Below, piece after piece: positions 25,915 through 35,105 of a DNA stretch of 64,000 nucleotides; the first letter of the stretch is position 1, and every line of letters starts with the position of its first letter. The stretch lies in contig NZ_WQEG01000002.1 of assembly GCF_013033515.1 (NCBI RefSeq), forward strand, positions 434,001 through 498,000, written 5' to 3'. Under the pieces are notes generated by a model. The model did not search any database, was not told where the DNA came from, and was given only the letters and a program-made list of their open reading frames with translations. The translations under genes were made by a program, and so were the position numbers. Source of the stretch: Ruegeria sp. HKCCA6707 (lineage in GTDB: Bacteria; Pseudomonadota; Alphaproteobacteria; Rhodobacterales; Rhodobacteraceae).

Positions 25915-25973
25915 TACTGCCACGTTAGGGGCGCGGGTCGGGCGGGTCCAGCATTATGACCCGCCCGATTTGG

Positions 25974-27461
25974 TTATTCGCTCCAGCTGATGGCGCTCAG
26001 GTCGATGGCCGCTGTGGGAGCGTTCTCCCACAGGCCCTGAACGCCTGCTTTGGCCACCCCAAGCTTGGCCAGCTGGAACAGGTAACCGTTGACATAGTCA
26101 TCCGCGATCAGACGCTGCGCCTCACCCATCAGCCGGGTACGTTCATCCGGATCCGTCGTCGAGTTCAGCGTATCCATCAGCGCCTGAAAATCCGTGCTAT
26201 CGTACTGAAAATAGTATTCAGGCCGCGCATAGATGCCGATATCCATCGGTTCGGTATGGCTGACGATCGTCAGGCCAAATTCTTTGCCTTTGAACACTGA
26301 TTCCAGCCATTGGGCCCATTCCACATTGATGATCTCGGCCTTGATCCCGACCTCGGCCAGCTGAGCCGCGATGATCTCACCACCCCGGCGCGCATAGGAT
26401 GGTGGCGGCAGGTGCAATGTGGTTTCAAACCCATCGGCAAAACCTGCCTCGGCCAACATCGCTTTGGCTTTTTCGGGGTCATAAGCCGAATTTTCTGTCA
26501 GATCGACATAAGCCGGGTTGTGCGGTGCAAAATGGGTGCCGATCGGCGTGCCATATCCAAACATTGCCCCGTCAATGATGGCTTGCCGGTCAATCGCGTG
26601 GGCAAGTGCTTGGCGCACACGAATGTCGTCAAACGGTGCTTGTTTGTTGTTTGTGGACAGGATCGTTTCGCCTTCTGTCGATCCGACCAACACCTGAAAG
26701 CGTGGATCTGCTTCGAACTGCGGAAGATTTTCAGGTGCCGGGAAATTGTCGAACACGTCCACATCTTCGGCCATCATGGCCGAGAACGCCGCAGTTGGGT
26801 CCGAGATGAACTTGAACGTTGCAGTCTCTAATGCGGGCTGTTCACCCCAGTAATTTGGGTTGCGGTTCAGCGTGATGCTGTCGCCTTGCACCCAGTCGCC
26901 AAAGGTATAGGCACCGGTGCCCACTGGGTTGGTCTTGATGTCATCAATGCTTTCGGGTGCGACGATGACCGCATCGCCCCAGGCCAAGTTGAACAGGAAA
27001 TTGCCGTTCGGCTCGGACAGGGTGATCTTGACCGTTAAGGGATCAACAACCTCGACGCTTTCGATCCCGGCAAACAGCGCCTTTTGCGCGTTGGCACTGT
27101 CTTCTGCTGTCGCGCGGTCCAGACTGAACTTGACGTCTTCGGCATCCATCGTCGATCCGTCATGAAACGTCACCCCGTCGCGCAGCGTAAAGGTGTAAAC
27201 GGTGCCGTCATCCGAAATCTCCCATCCTTCAGCCAGGCCCGGAACCACGGATCCGTCGCCCATAAATCGAGTGAGGCCTTCGAAGATGTTGGTGTAAACG
27301 ACCGAATCAATGGCCTGCGCCGCGGCGCTGGTCGGGTCCAGATGCGGTGGCTCAAGCTGCATCGCGATGGTGATGTCCGATTTCGCCAGCGCCTGTGACG
27401 CAAGCAATGTAGCGCCCAGCGCAAGGGCTGATGCGCAGGTGCGAACCGAGTACAGTGTCAT
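25974..27461 (-). CDS. Peptide-type ABC transporter substrate-binding protein (DppA-like)
   Basis: A 495-residue periplasmic binding protein of the SBP_bac_5 family. A signal peptide ends at SQALA (residue 26). Family landmarks are [33 protein letters not shown] and [20 protein letters not shown] (just the family region), followed by YWG and the central [14 protein letters not shown]. Ligands of this family range from peptides to nickel, opines and sugars; the specificity here is unknown. It starts the five-gene operon binding protein-permease-permease-ATPase-aldehyde dehydrogenase and is divergent from panB. Confidence 0.94.
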   Translation of the reverse strand: MTLYSVRTCASALALGATLLASQALAKSDITIAMQLEPPHLDPTSAAAQAIDSVVYTNIFEGLTRFMGDGSVVPGLAEGWEISDDGTVYTFTLRDGVTFHDGSTMDAEDVKFSLDRATAEDSANAQKALFAGIESVEVVDPLTVKITLSEPNGNFLFNLAWGDAVIVAPESIDDIKTNPVGTGAYTFGDWVQGDSITLNRNPNYWGEQPALETATFKFISDPTAAFSAMMAEDVDVFDNFPAPENLPQFEADPRFQVLVGSTEGETILSTNNKQAPFDDIRVRQALAHAIDRQAIIDGAMFGYGTPIGTHFAPHNPAYVDLTENSAYDPEKAKAMLAEAGFADGFETTLHLPPPSYARRGGEIIAAQLAEVGIKAEIINVEWAQWLESVFKGKEFGLTIVSHTEPMDIGIYARPEYYFQYDSTDFQALMDTLNSTTDPDERTRLMGEAQRLIADDYVNGYLFQLAKLGVAKAGVQGLWENAPTAAIDLSAISWSE

Positions 27462-27582
27462 GGCAATTACTCCCCATTGGAACAGGTTGGGCCGCTGGTT
27501 ACGGCTCTTTCTGAGACCAATGTTCCTTTAAACCTTGGGTCAATCAAGAAAATGTTCGCGCAACCGGGCTTTCGCTGCACCT

Positions 27583-27601
27583 GCGGCATCTGCTATGCCG
27601 C
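27583..27601 (+). repeat. Inverted repeat in the panB leader
   Basis: A perfect 7-base stem, GCGGCAT and ATGCCGC, with a five-base CTGCT loop, lying 29 bases before the panB ATG in the space between the divergent dppA-like gene and panB. It could be an operator or an RNA hairpin. No T-run follows, so it is not a terminator. Confidence 0.45.
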
Positions 27602-27629
27602 GCCGCAGTATAACCCCGGAGGAGCGATC

Positions 27630-28469
27630 ATGAGCGCCACGGCCCGCAAAAAAGCCCCCAACGCCGAAGACATTCGCGCCCGCAAAGGTGGCCTGCCTCT
27701 GGTCAGTCTGACAGCTTATACGACGCCAATGGCACGGCTGATGGATGACCATTGTGACTTTGTGCTTGTGGGCGATAGCGTTGGCATGGTGCTGCATGGG
27801 CTCGACTCCACCCTTGGCGTAACCATGGAGATGATGATCTTGCACGGTCAGGCGGTTGCCCGGGGTTTGGACAAGGCGATGATGGTCATCGACATGCCAT
27901 TCGCCACTTATGAGCATGACCCTGCCGAGGCGTTTCGCAATGCCGCCCGTCTGATGGCCGAAACCAGGGCCGGGGCGGTTAAACTGGAGGGCGGCGTCGA
28001 AATGGCCGAAACCATCCGTTTTCTGGTTCAACGCGGCATTCCGGTAATGGCCCACATCGGGCTGACGCCACAGTCGATCAACACTTTGGGCGGATACAAA
28101 GTTCAGGGGCGCGATGATCAAGCAGACGCAGTCTTGGCCGATGCCCGTGCAGTAGCGGAAGCAGGCGCGTTTTCCGTTGTGTTAGAGAAGATTCCGCAGG
28201 GATTGGCCGACAAAATCACAGCCGAAATTCCAATCCCCACGATTGGCATCGGCGCGTCTGCCGGGTGTGACGGGCAAATCCTGGTGGTCGACGATATGGT
28301 TGGCTTTTTCACCGCGTTTAAGCCGAAATTCGTCAAACGCTATGCCGAGCTTGGGCCTCTGGCCGAGGCTGCCATCGCAGAATACGCAGCCGAAGTGCGT
28401 GACCGCAGCTTTCCTGCGGCGGAACATGTCTTCGCGGATCAGGCCCCTGCCAAAGGTATCAAGTCATGA
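27630..28469 (+). CDS. panB: 3-methyl-2-oxobutanoate hydroxymethyltransferase
   Basis: A 279-residue enzyme making ketopantoate from 2-oxoisovalerate and methylene-tetrahydrofolate, the first committed step of pantothenate synthesis. Characteristic segments are [25 protein letters not shown] (metal-binding Asp), [17 protein letters not shown] and [17 protein letters not shown]. The ATG at 27630 follows CCGGAGGAGCGATC, so the longer upstream frame is excluded. It overlaps panC by four bases, giving a coupled panBC operon. Confidence 0.97.
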   Translation: MSATARKKAPNAEDIRARKGGLPLVSLTAYTTPMARLMDDHCDFVLVGDSVGMVLHGLDSTLGVTMEMMILHGQAVARGLDKAMMVIDMPFATYEHDPAEAFRNAARLMAETRAGAVKLEGGVEMAETIRFLVQRGIPVMAHIGLTPQSINTLGGYKVQGRDDQADAVLADARAVAEAGAFSVVLEKIPQGLADKITAEIPIPTIGIGASAGCDGQILVVDDMVGFFTAFKPKFVKRYAELGPLAEAAIAEYAAEVRDRSFPAAEHVFADQAPAKGIKS

Positions 28470-29317
28470 CGGCGCCCATTCTAAGCAAGCTTTCGGAACT
28501 ACGCACCCTGACCCGCGACTGGCAACGCAAAGAAGAAGTGATTGGGGTTGTTCCGACAATGGGCGCCTTGCACCAGGGTCACCTGTCGCTGGTCGAGGCC
28601 GCCAAGTCCGGGTGTGACCGGGTGATCGTGACGATCTTTGTGAACCCCAAACAGTTCAACAACCCCGAGGATCTGGCGAACTATCCGCGGACCGAGCTTG
28701 AAGATGCACAAAAGCTGCTGCCCTATAAGGTCGATGCGATCTATGTACCCGACCCGGATGAGATCTATCCCCAAGGGTTTTCGACCACAGTGACCGTGGG
28801 CGGATTGACTGATGTAATGGAAGGTCCGTTTCGACCGAGACATTTTGAAGGGGTGGCCACAGTCGTGGCGAAACTCTTCCTGCAAACTCAGGCGGATCGA
28901 GCCTATTTCGGGGAAAAAGACTATCAGCAGCTGCTGGTTGTGCGCCGTATGGCACGGGATCTGGACATCCCGATTGAGGTTATCGGATGCCCAACTGTGC
29001 GCGAACCTTCCGGTCTTGCGATGTCGTCGCGCAATCTGCGTTTGTCTCAAGAGGGGCTGGCGATAGCAGCGCACAAACATGCGATCATGAAAAGAACCGC
29101 TGCAAAGCTGTCTGCTGGTCACGATTTTGCAGAACTGGCAGAGCAGGCCAAGATCGACTTGATCCGGGCCGGATTCACCGAGATCGAGTATTTCGACCTG
29201 CGCTGCGCCGAAACGCTTGAGGCTTTGACCAAAGCCAGCAGGCCCGCGCGTCTGTTTGTGACGGCCTGGGCAGATGGCGTCCGACTGATCGACAATATCG
29301 CTGTTGACCCCGCCTGA
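28466..29317 (+). CDS. panC: Pantothenate synthetase (pantoate-beta-alanine ligase)
   Basis: A 283-residue ATP-dependent ligase joining pantoate and beta-alanine. The nucleotidylyl-transferase motif [14 protein letters not shown] (residues 32-45) contains the HxGH element. Further family motifs are [42 protein letters not shown] and the KMSKS-like [12 protein letters not shown]. Translation is coupled to panB. PanD and ketopantoate reductase are not in the window. Confidence 0.97.
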   Translation: MTAPILSKLSELRTLTRDWQRKEEVIGVVPTMGALHQGHLSLVEAAKSGCDRVIVTIFVNPKQFNNPEDLANYPRTELEDAQKLLPYKVDAIYVPDPDEIYPQGFSTTVTVGGLTDVMEGPFRPRHFEGVATVVAKLFLQTQADRAYFGEKDYQQLLVVRRMARDLDIPIEVIGCPTVREPSGLAMSSRNLRLSQEGLAIAAHKHAIMKRTAAKLSAGHDFAELAEQAKIDLIRAGFTEIEYFDLRCAETLEALTKASRPARLFVTAWADGVRLIDNIAVDPA

Positions 29318-29389
29318 TTTCTGCTCTGGCCCCTGCGGCAGTGTTTGCGCTAAAGTCCGGCGGAACGAGACTTCAGGGGGAGAGCAGCC

Positions 29390-30868
29390 ATGACCTATAT
29401 TCTGGCAATCGATCAGGGCACCACATCATCACGGGCCATTCTGTTTGACGCCAAGATGCAGCGTGTGGGCACTGCGCAGCAAGAATTTCCTCAGCATTTC
29501 CCGCAGGAAGGCTGGGTCGAACATGACCCCGAAGATATCTGGAACAGTGTTGTGGCCGTCTGCCGCGAGGTGATGCAGACCGTCGGAATTTCCGCCGACC
29601 AGATAGCCGGGATCGGCATCACCAATCAGCGCGAAACCACGGTGATCTGGGATCGCCACACAGGTCAGGCCATTCACAACGCCATTGTCTGGCAAGACCG
29701 CCGCACATCCGAGATTTGCGCCACCCTGCGTGAGGCCGGATCGGAAGAAGACGTCACCGCCCGCACCGGACTGCTGCTGGACCCGTATTTCTCGGGCACC
29801 AAAGTCAAATGGCTGCTGGACACTGTACCCGGCGCGCGCGACCGCGCCGCCGCCGGAGATCTGCTCTTCGGAACAATTGATACCTTCCTGATTTGGCGAC
29901 TGACCGAAGGTCGATCGCATGTCACGGATGCCAGCAACGCGGCCCGTACCTTGCTGTTTGACATCCATCAGGGCGAATGGAGCGCTGAGATTTGTGATTT
30001 GCTGGATGTGCCGCGCGACATGTTGCCTGCGGTACAGGACTGCGCCTCGGACTTCGGGGAGACAACGCTGTTTGGCGGCACGATTCCGATCCTAGGCGTG
30101 GCCGGTGACCAACAAGCTGCAACAATCGGGCAGGCGTGTTTCGAGCCGGGAATGCTCAAATCGACCTATGGTACAGGCTGTTTCGCGCTGCTGAACACGG
30201 GCGATGCGCCGGTGATGTCGAAAAACCGTCTACTGACAACCATCGCCTACCAGCTGGACGGAAAACGCACCTATGCGCTGGAAGGATCAATCTTCATCGC
30301 CGGTGCCGCTGTGCAATGGCTGCGCGACGCCTTGCAGATCATCGACAACGCGGCCGAAAGCAGTGAGCTGGCGGCGCGTGCGGATACCACTCAGAATGTC
30401 GTTCTGGTTCCTGCCTTTACCGGTCTGGGCGCGCCCTATTGGCAGCCGGATTGTCGCGGGGCGATGTTTGGCCTCACCCGTAACTCGGGCCGGGCCGAGA
30501 TTGCGCGCGCCACGTTGGAGAGCATCGCTTTCCAGACCCGAGACTTGTGGCACGCAATGCAAAGCGACTGGGGCGCGGATACGGATGTAACCTTGCGGGT
30601 CGATGGTGGCATGAGCGCGTCGGATTGGACCATGCAAGGCCTGTCGGACATTCTGGGCGCCCCGGTGGATCGTCCGGTCATGCAGGAAACAACGGCCCTG
30701 GGTGCCGCCTGGCTGGCCGGGATGCGCGCGGGAATTTACCCGCAACAGGATGAGTTTGCGGCAACATGGGCTCTGGACCGGCAATTCCAGCCCGCAATGG
30801 CGGCTGACAAACGTGATGCGGCCTATGCGCGCTGGCAACGCGCAGTTGCGGCGGCAATGGCGTTCTGA
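29390..30868 (+). CDS. glpK: Glycerol kinase
   Basis: A 492-residue FGGY-family kinase producing glycerol-3-phosphate from glycerol and ATP. The N-terminal phosphate loop [42 protein letters not shown], the [16 protein letters not shown]-region motif and [12 protein letters not shown] are all present; the C-terminal [13 protein letters not shown] completes the fold. GGGGGAG lies upstream of the ATG. It is monocistronic here, without glpF or glpD. The glycerophosphodiesterase gene at about 4 kb feeds the same pool but is far away. Confidence 0.97.
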   Translation: MTYILAIDQGTTSSRAILFDAKMQRVGTAQQEFPQHFPQEGWVEHDPEDIWNSVVAVCREVMQTVGISADQIAGIGITNQRETTVIWDRHTGQAIHNAIVWQDRRTSEICATLREAGSEEDVTARTGLLLDPYFSGTKVKWLLDTVPGARDRAAAGDLLFGTIDTFLIWRLTEGRSHVTDASNAARTLLFDIHQGEWSAEICDLLDVPRDMLPAVQDCASDFGETTLFGGTIPILGVAGDQQAATIGQACFEPGMLKSTYGTGCFALLNTGDAPVMSKNRLLTTIAYQLDGKRTYALEGSIFIAGAAVQWLRDALQIIDNAAESSELAARADTTQNVVLVPAFTGLGAPYWQPDCRGAMFGLTRNSGRAEIARATLESIAFQTRDLWHAMQSDWGADTDVTLRVDGGMSASDWTMQGLSDILGAPVDRPVMQETTALGAAWLAGMRAGIYPQQDEFAATWALDRQFQPAMAADKRDAAYARWQRAVAAAMAF

Positions 30869-30874
30869 ACAGGC

Positions 30875-31351
30875 TTAGCTATGGTCTTTCATCAGGCGCT
30901 GCTTTTGGCGTGACCAATCGCGCTTGGCCTGCGTCTCGCGCTTGTCATGGGTCTTTTTACCCTTGGCGATGCCGATTTTGATTTTGGCCCGGCCCTTGTG
31001 GTTGAAGTACAAAACCAGGGGCACAAGGGTCATGCCCTTGCGTTGCGTGGCGTTCCACAGATCCGACATCTGCTTGCGCGAGACCAGCAGCTTGCGGCGG
31101 CGGCGTTCTTCGTGCTTGAAGGTTTTCGCCTGCTCATAGGGCGCGATATAGCTGTTGACCAGCCACAGCTCTCCGTCATCGACCGAGGCATAGCTGTCGG
31201 CGATATTCGACCCGCCTGCGCGCAGGGATTTGACCTCGGACCCTTCCAGCACGATCCCGCATTCAAGATCGTCCTCGATTGCGTAATCGAAACGGGCCCG
31301 CCGGTTCTCGGCGATCACTTTGTAATTCGGGTCTGTCTTCTGCTTGGCCAT
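30875..31351 (-). CDS. smpB: SsrA-binding protein SmpB
   Basis: A 158-residue tmRNA-binding protein that delivers tmRNA to stalled ribosomes for trans-translation. The ATG at 31351 gives [20 protein letters not shown]; the frame extends 11 codons further without support. Conserved parts are the [20 protein letters not shown] beta-barrel core, GGSNIADSY and the basic tail [17 protein letters not shown], which acts in the decoding centre. It converges on glpK with six bases between stops. The tmRNA gene itself is not in view. Confidence 0.97.
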   Translation of the reverse strand: MAKQKTDPNYKVIAENRRARFDYAIEDDLECGIVLEGSEVKSLRAGGSNIADSYASVDDGELWLVNSYIAPYEQAKTFKHEERRRRKLLVSRKQMSDLWNATQRKGMTLVPLVLYFNHKGRAKIKIGIAKGKKTHDKRETQAKRDWSRQKQRLMKDHS

Positions 31352-31409
31352 GACGCGTTGATGTAGGCGGCTTGGCCCGTCCATGCAAGACAGGCTGATG
31401 CGTCAATGG

Positions 31410-31952
31410 TCAGGAATTGGCGGAAATAATCAGGTCTGGCCCGAAAATCGTATCCGCATGATTGTGAAGATAGATCTTCAACCACGGGGTAAACCTGTCG
31501 GGGTGGCGTTTCACCTCGGCCAGAAGGTCATGGTAGTCGACCCAACGGATATCCATCACTTCGTCAGGGTTAGGCTCGATTTTCAGCGGCCCACGCACAT
31601 GGGCCAGAAAGACATCGACCACCTCATTCTCGATCAGGCCATTGCCCACATCCGCATGATATTCCAGGCGGTGACGGTATTCGGGGTAAAGGCCAGTGAT
31701 CCCCAGCTCTTCGCGCATCCGCCGCACGGCGCAGGCTGATGGCACCTCGTCCCAATCGGGATGGGTGCAGCAAGTATTCGCCCACAAACCGGGCGTGTGG
31801 TACTTGCCCATGGCGCGGCGCTGCAGAAGGATCTGGGTTCCACGCACGACAAACACGGAAACGGCCTTGTGCCGCAGACCCTTTTTATGGGCTTCCAGTT
31901 TTTCAACAGGGGTCAGAACGCCATCGACCCAGGCCGGGATCATGATACCCAT
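31410..31952 (-). CDS. idi: Isopentenyl-diphosphate delta-isomerase, type I
   Basis: A 180-residue Nudix-fold enzyme interconverting IPP and DMAPP. The active-site Cys lies in NTCCTHP, and the catalytic Glu in ENEVVDVFLAH; metal-binding His residues are in KAVSVFVV-adjacent and HTPGLWAN segments. The Nudix-like RRMREELGI follows. Length fits the bacterial type I enzyme. In phototrophic relatives idi lies near carotenoid or bacteriochlorophyll genes; here no such genes are in view. It stands alone between smpB and the cytochrome gene. Confidence 0.95.
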   Translation of the reverse strand: MGIMIPAWVDGVLTPVEKLEAHKKGLRHKAVSVFVVRGTQILLQRRAMGKYHTPGLWANTCCTHPDWDEVPSACAVRRMREELGITGLYPEYRHRLEYHADVGNGLIENEVVDVFLAHVRGPLKIEPNPDEVMDIRWVDYHDLLAEVKRHPDRFTPWLKIYLHNHADTIFGPDLIISANS

Positions 31953-32055
31953 CTGTTGTTCTCTCTTGTTACTGGTTCAAGTTTTGAAGTGCATAGACCT
32001 GATCAATTACTGATGCTTCCAAACTGGTGGTGATCTGCCCAGCAATCAACAGCAC

Positions 32056-32083
32056 GAAAGGCCGCAGGGGGGTGCGGCCTTTC
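32056..32083 (-). terminator. Probable intrinsic terminator of the cytochrome c2 gene
   Basis: A perfect 10-base stem GAAAGGCCGC / GCGGCCTTTC with an eight-base loop lies 32 bases after the cytochrome stop. On the minus strand the stem ends in CCTTTC and is not followed by a long U-run, so termination may be modest, but position and stability fit. Confidence 0.6.
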
Positions 32084-32114
32084 AGAAAAATCAGAACTGG
32101 ATCAAATGTCCGAG

Positions 32115-32528
32115 TTATTCGCCCGAAACGCTGACGATATAGGCATAGACATCCTCGGCCCCTGATTTCAGGCGGAACGTCATTTTCGACTTGGCTGATG
32201 TTTCCCCCAGATAGTCTTTCAAAAAGGCTTTCGGGTCTTTGGTATATTCCACAAAGCTTGCTTCGTCCCAAACCAGCCCGTTTTCACCAGCGGCCACGAT
32301 GCTGTCGCCGTATTTGAAGCCCTCGACCGTTCCCGCAGTCCGACCCGCAATGCCGTAAAGGTTCGGGCCCGTCTTACCGCCTTTGACGATAACCTCTCCG
32401 GCGGGATCAGCGATCAGGTGGCAGGATTTGCATTTGTTGAAAGCCTTCTTACCGGCTTCTGCGTCCCCTTCGGCAAAGGCGGGCATGGCCAGCAGACCCA
32501 TCAGTGCAGTGGCGAGAATGCGATTCAT
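32115..32528 (-). CDS. cycA: Cytochrome c2
   Basis: A 137-residue periplasmic class I c-type cytochrome. Signal peptide ends MPAFA (residue 19). Haem is attached at CKSCH (Cys33, Cys36, His37), and the distal Met lies in AKSKMTFRL. The sequence FNKCKSCH, KTGPNLYGIAGRTAG and EDVYAYI closely follows Rhodobacter cytochrome c2, which carries electrons from the bc1 complex to oxidases or the photosynthetic reaction centre. No other respiratory genes adjoin it. A hairpin follows the stop. Confidence 0.93.
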   Translation of the reverse strand: MNRILATALMGLLAMPAFAEGDAEAGKKAFNKCKSCHLIADPAGEVIVKGGKTGPNLYGIAGRTAGTVEGFKYGDSIVAAGENGLVWDEASFVEYTKDPKAFLKDYLGETSAKSKMTFRLKSGAEDVYAYIVSVSGE

Positions 32529-32584
32529 GTGAAAACTCCACGTTCTTTCAGCTTATGCAATAGGTGCTGTGCGCAGACGAAGAG

Positions 32585-33616
32585 TCAACGCGCGGATTGC
32601 CGCGCGTCAGGGTCGTTCAGCTGCGTCCAGCACGGCAATAAGTCCCCGGGTGCGGGAGTCGCAAGGTAAACCGCCCGCGCAATCGCGCGCGCTAGACACA
32701 GCGACCCGACATGGCCCAGCATCGCCATGACGGACGGATCAACCTTCTGCGCCCGGGTGCTGACGCCGAAAACAAGATCTCCGTCACCCGGTGTATGGGC
32801 CGGAAGCACAGCGCGCGCGATCCCGTCATGGGCCGCTGTTGCAAGCCTTTGGCATTGCGCTTTGGTCAGGGCAGCATCGGTTGCGACAATCGCAATTGTG
32901 GTGTTCGCTTGATCGGGTTTCGCGGGATGCATAGCCTGCGCCTTGCGGCTGGCGGGGAATTCGCCAAGCCCGGATGCGGGATCTGGCCCAAGCCCGCCAA
33001 ACTCGGCCCCAATCTCGAACGGTGCGGCCCAGAAATGGCGATCTTTAGGCGTGGTCACGCTGCCCATAGGATTGGCAGCAACCAAAGCCCCGACAGTAAT
33101 ACCGTTTTCCAACCTGCAAGAGGCCGAACCGAGCCCCCCCTTGTGCATCGCCGCAAGCGCTCCTGTTCCCGCTCCGACCGAGCCCAACGAAAACTGATCC
33201 GAGGCCGATCGATAGGCCGCAGCCCCTAGCGCGCGATAAGGGTTATCATCCCAATCCTTGTCGCCGCCGTTCAGAAGATCAAACAGGATTGCTCCTGGAA
33301 CGATGGGCACGATGGCCTGACCCACCTGAAACCCGCGCCCATGCGCGCGCAACATATCCAAGACGCCAGAGCAGGCATCCAACCCAAAGGCAGAGCCGCC
33401 GGAAAGGGCGATGGCATCCACATGTTCAACCGATTTGTCCGAGGCCAGCAAATCAGTCTCACGCGTTCCGGGTGCGCCACCCATGACATGCACCGAGGCC
33501 ACTAATGGCGCATCGGCCGTTAGCACCGTTGTACCCGATTTCAGGGCATCGTCCTCCGCATTGCCGACGAGTATACCGGGGACATCGGTGATCAGGTTTC
33601 GGGGTCCGGGTGTCAT
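32585..33616 (-). CDS. P1 family (S58) self-processing peptidase/amidohydrolase
   Basis: A 343-residue Ntn-hydrolase of the DmpA/NylC group. These proteins cut themselves to create an N-terminal Ser or Thr nucleophile. The expected junction is Asn238-Thr239 in QANTTIAIVATDAALT, which matches the Asn-Thr cleavage pattern known for the nylon oligomer hydrolase NylC. Upstream family elements are ALSGGSAFGLDA, GSVGAGTGA and LVAANPMGSV. Predicted products are about 238 and 105 residues. There is no signal peptide. Substrate is unknown: aminopeptidase or amide hydrolase activity are both possible. Confidence 0.9.
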   Translation of the reverse strand: MTPGPRNLITDVPGILVGNAEDDALKSGTTVLTADAPLVASVHVMGGAPGTRETDLLASDKSVEHVDAIALSGGSAFGLDACSGVLDMLRAHGRGFQVGQAIVPIVPGAILFDLLNGGDKDWDDNPYRALGAAAYRSASDQFSLGSVGAGTGALAAMHKGGLGSASCRLENGITVGALVAANPMGSVTTPKDRHFWAAPFEIGAEFGGLGPDPASGLGEFPASRKAQAMHPAKPDQANTTIAIVATDAALTKAQCQRLATAAHDGIARAVLPAHTPGDGDLVFGVSTRAQKVDPSVMAMLGHVGSLCLARAIARAVYLATPAPGDLLPCWTQLNDPDARQSAR

Positions 33617-33698
33617 GTTTGTCTTTTTTGTTAGATCAGAAGCGCGCTATCGCGCGCTGCCTCCGGCGGAGGTATTTTGGAACAGAAGAAGCGGTGAA

Positions 33699-34433
33699 TC
33701 AGATACATCGGCCACCATCGACTTCGAGCGCTGTGCCTGTGATCATGCTGGCCTCGTCCGAGCAGAGAAAACAGGCCGCATTGGCCATGTCTTCTGGGGT
33801 TGAGAAGCGGCCCAACGGGATGGTCGAGAGGAACTTGGCGCGGATCTCGGGCGTGTCTTCACCCATAAAGGATTTCAGCAGCGGGGTTTCCCCTGCCACC
33901 GGGCAGATCGCATTTACGCGGACACCTGTGGGGGCGAGTTCAACGGCCATGGTTTTGGTGGCCGTGATCATCCAGCCTTTGGAGGCATTGTACCAGTTGA
34001 GATTGGGGCGCGGCGACAGGCCTGCGGTGGAGGCGACGTTGAGGATTGCACCGGAGCCGCGCGCCTTCATCGCCGGAACAAAGGCGCGGGCGGTCAGGTA
34101 GACGGATTTCATGTTGACGGTGAAGACCCGGTCGAAATCGTCTTCGGTGACGTCTTCCAGCGGGGTGGGCAGATGGGTGACGCCAGCATTGTTGACCAGA
34201 ATGTCAATCGGACCGGATGCATCCGCCATGGCCTGAACCGATGCGGCATCGCCGACATCGACTTGTTGAGCGGTCGCCTGAGGGCCGAGTTGATCAGCCA
34301 GGTCAGCGGCTGCCGCGCCATTGATGTCCGCTATTACAACACGCGCGCCTTCGGCCAGGAATTTCTGCACAATCCCGGCACCAAAGCCGGATGCGCCGCC
34401 TGTGACGATAGCGTTTTTTCCTTCTAACCTCAT
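33699..34433 (-). CDS. Short-chain dehydrogenase/reductase
   Basis: A 244-residue classical SDR, FabG-like in style. The NAD(P) loop is VTGGASGFGAGI (residues 11-22), followed by the acidic ADIN segment that favours NAD. The structural NNAG is at residues near 84-87, and the active-site Ser, Tyr and Lys lie in VASTAG and YNASK. The C-terminal ALEVDGGRCI is also family-typical. It stands alone, with about 80 bases on its 3' side and 56 on its 5' side. The substrate cannot be deduced. Confidence 0.9.
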   Translation of the reverse strand: MRLEGKNAIVTGGASGFGAGIVQKFLAEGARVVIADINGAAAADLADQLGPQATAQQVDVGDAASVQAMADASGPIDILVNNAGVTHLPTPLEDVTEDDFDRVFTVNMKSVYLTARAFVPAMKARGSGAILNVASTAGLSPRPNLNWYNASKGWMITATKTMAVELAPTGVRVNAICPVAGETPLLKSFMGEDTPEIRAKFLSTIPLGRFSTPEDMANAACFLCSDEASMITGTALEVDGGRCI

Positions 34434-34489
34434 GCGTTTGGTCCCCCTTTTACCGGGTCAGATTAGCGCCGCGCTTGAAAGATGCCAGA

Positions 34490-34909
34490 TCAATCTTCTG
34501 ACACTTTGCCCCGCAGCGCTTTGACATCGCCGCGGGCCTTCTTTGCCGCAAGCCTGCGTTTGACCGACCCATAGGTGGGTTTGGTGGCGATCCTGCGTTT
34601 GGGCTTGACCAATGCTCGGGTGATCAGCTCTGCTAGCCGCGCGCGGGCGATTTCTCGGTTGCGGGCCTGACTGCGGGTCTCTTCGCATTGGATGATGATC
34701 GCACCGTCTTTGGTCCAGCGCCGCCCGGCCAGTCGCTTCAGCCGGGCCTTAACAGGGTCGGGCAACGTGGGCGAGCGCGCGGCTTCGAACCGCAATTCGA
34801 CAGCGGTCGAGACCTTGTTGACGTTTTGCCCACCGGGACCGGACGAGCGGACAAAGCTCTCGGTCATTTCCCAGTCTTGAATGGCGATATCGTCGGTTAT
34901 GCGCAACAT
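34490..34909 (-). CDS. arfB: Alternative ribosome-rescue peptidyl-tRNA hydrolase ArfB
   Basis: A 139-residue ICT1/YaeJ-type protein that enters stalled ribosomes without stop-codon dependence and releases the peptide. The GGQ motif is at residues 26-28 within RSSGPGGQNVNKVST. The basic C-terminal tail (KPKRRIATKPTYGSVKRRL, abridged; KKARGDVKALRGK) would insert into the mRNA channel. Length is normal. It lies 22 bases downstream of a strong terminator that closes the small RNA unit described next, so it needs its own promoter or read-through. SmpB, the tmRNA partner, is 3.1 kb away. Confidence 0.95.
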   Translation of the reverse strand: MLRITDDIAIQDWEMTESFVRSSGPGGQNVNKVSTAVELRFEAARSPTLPDPVKARLKRLAGRRWTKDGAIIIQCEETRSQARNREIARARLAELITRALVKPKRRIATKPTYGSVKRRLAAKKARGDVKALRGKVSED

Positions 34910-34930
34910 GGGCGCGACCTTAACCGGCGC

Positions 34931-34970
34931 GTGCGAAAACAGAAAGGGCCGCCCCGGCGGGACGGCCCTT
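34931..34970 (-). terminator. Strong intrinsic terminator of the small RNA unit
   Basis: On the minus strand a stem AAGGGCCGTCCC pairs with GGGGCGGCCCTT around a GCC loop (34944-34970) and is followed by TTTCTGTTTTC. The only imperfection is one G-U pair. It is a classical Rho-independent terminator and separates the upstream RNA unit from arfB. Confidence 0.88.
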
Positions 34971-34994
34971 CGAAAGTTCAGGAGGTCGGGTCGG

Positions 34995-35105
34995 TTAGAT
35001 CAATCGACCAGCCGGAGCAAACGCTCCACCAAGGGCTGCCCTAGCAGGCGGTCCCCCCGGTTGTTCCGACACCTCTCTCCAATCTCTTTCTTGACACTGG
35101 ATCAC
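34995..35105 (-). CDS. Alternative tiny ORF, 36 codons, in the same RNA unit
   Basis: In the frame next to the 18-codon ORF, a GTG at 35105 opens 36 codons (beginning VIQCQERDWREVSEQPGG and ending FAPAGRLI) to a TAA at 34995. The peptide has ordinary amino-acid composition, but its GTG directly abuts the ribosome-binding site, so initiation there is doubtful. It may be non-coding. I list it because both frames should be tested together. Confidence 0.2.
   Translation of the reverse strand: MIQCQERDWREVSEQPGGPPARAALGGAFAPAGRLI
35041..35097 (-). CDS. Tiny ORF of 18 codons behind a perfect ribosome-binding site
   Basis: GTG at 35097 lies at normal distance from AAGGAGGTGATCCA and opens VSRKRLERGVGTTGGTAC before a TAG at 35041. 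The N-terminal half is strongly basic and the C-terminal half rich in Gly and Thr with a final Cys. It may be a real small protein, a leader peptide controlling the hairpins that follow, or chance. No family is recognised. The strength of the ribosome-binding site is the main support. Confidence 0.4.
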   Translation of the reverse strand: MSRKRLERGVGTTGGTAC

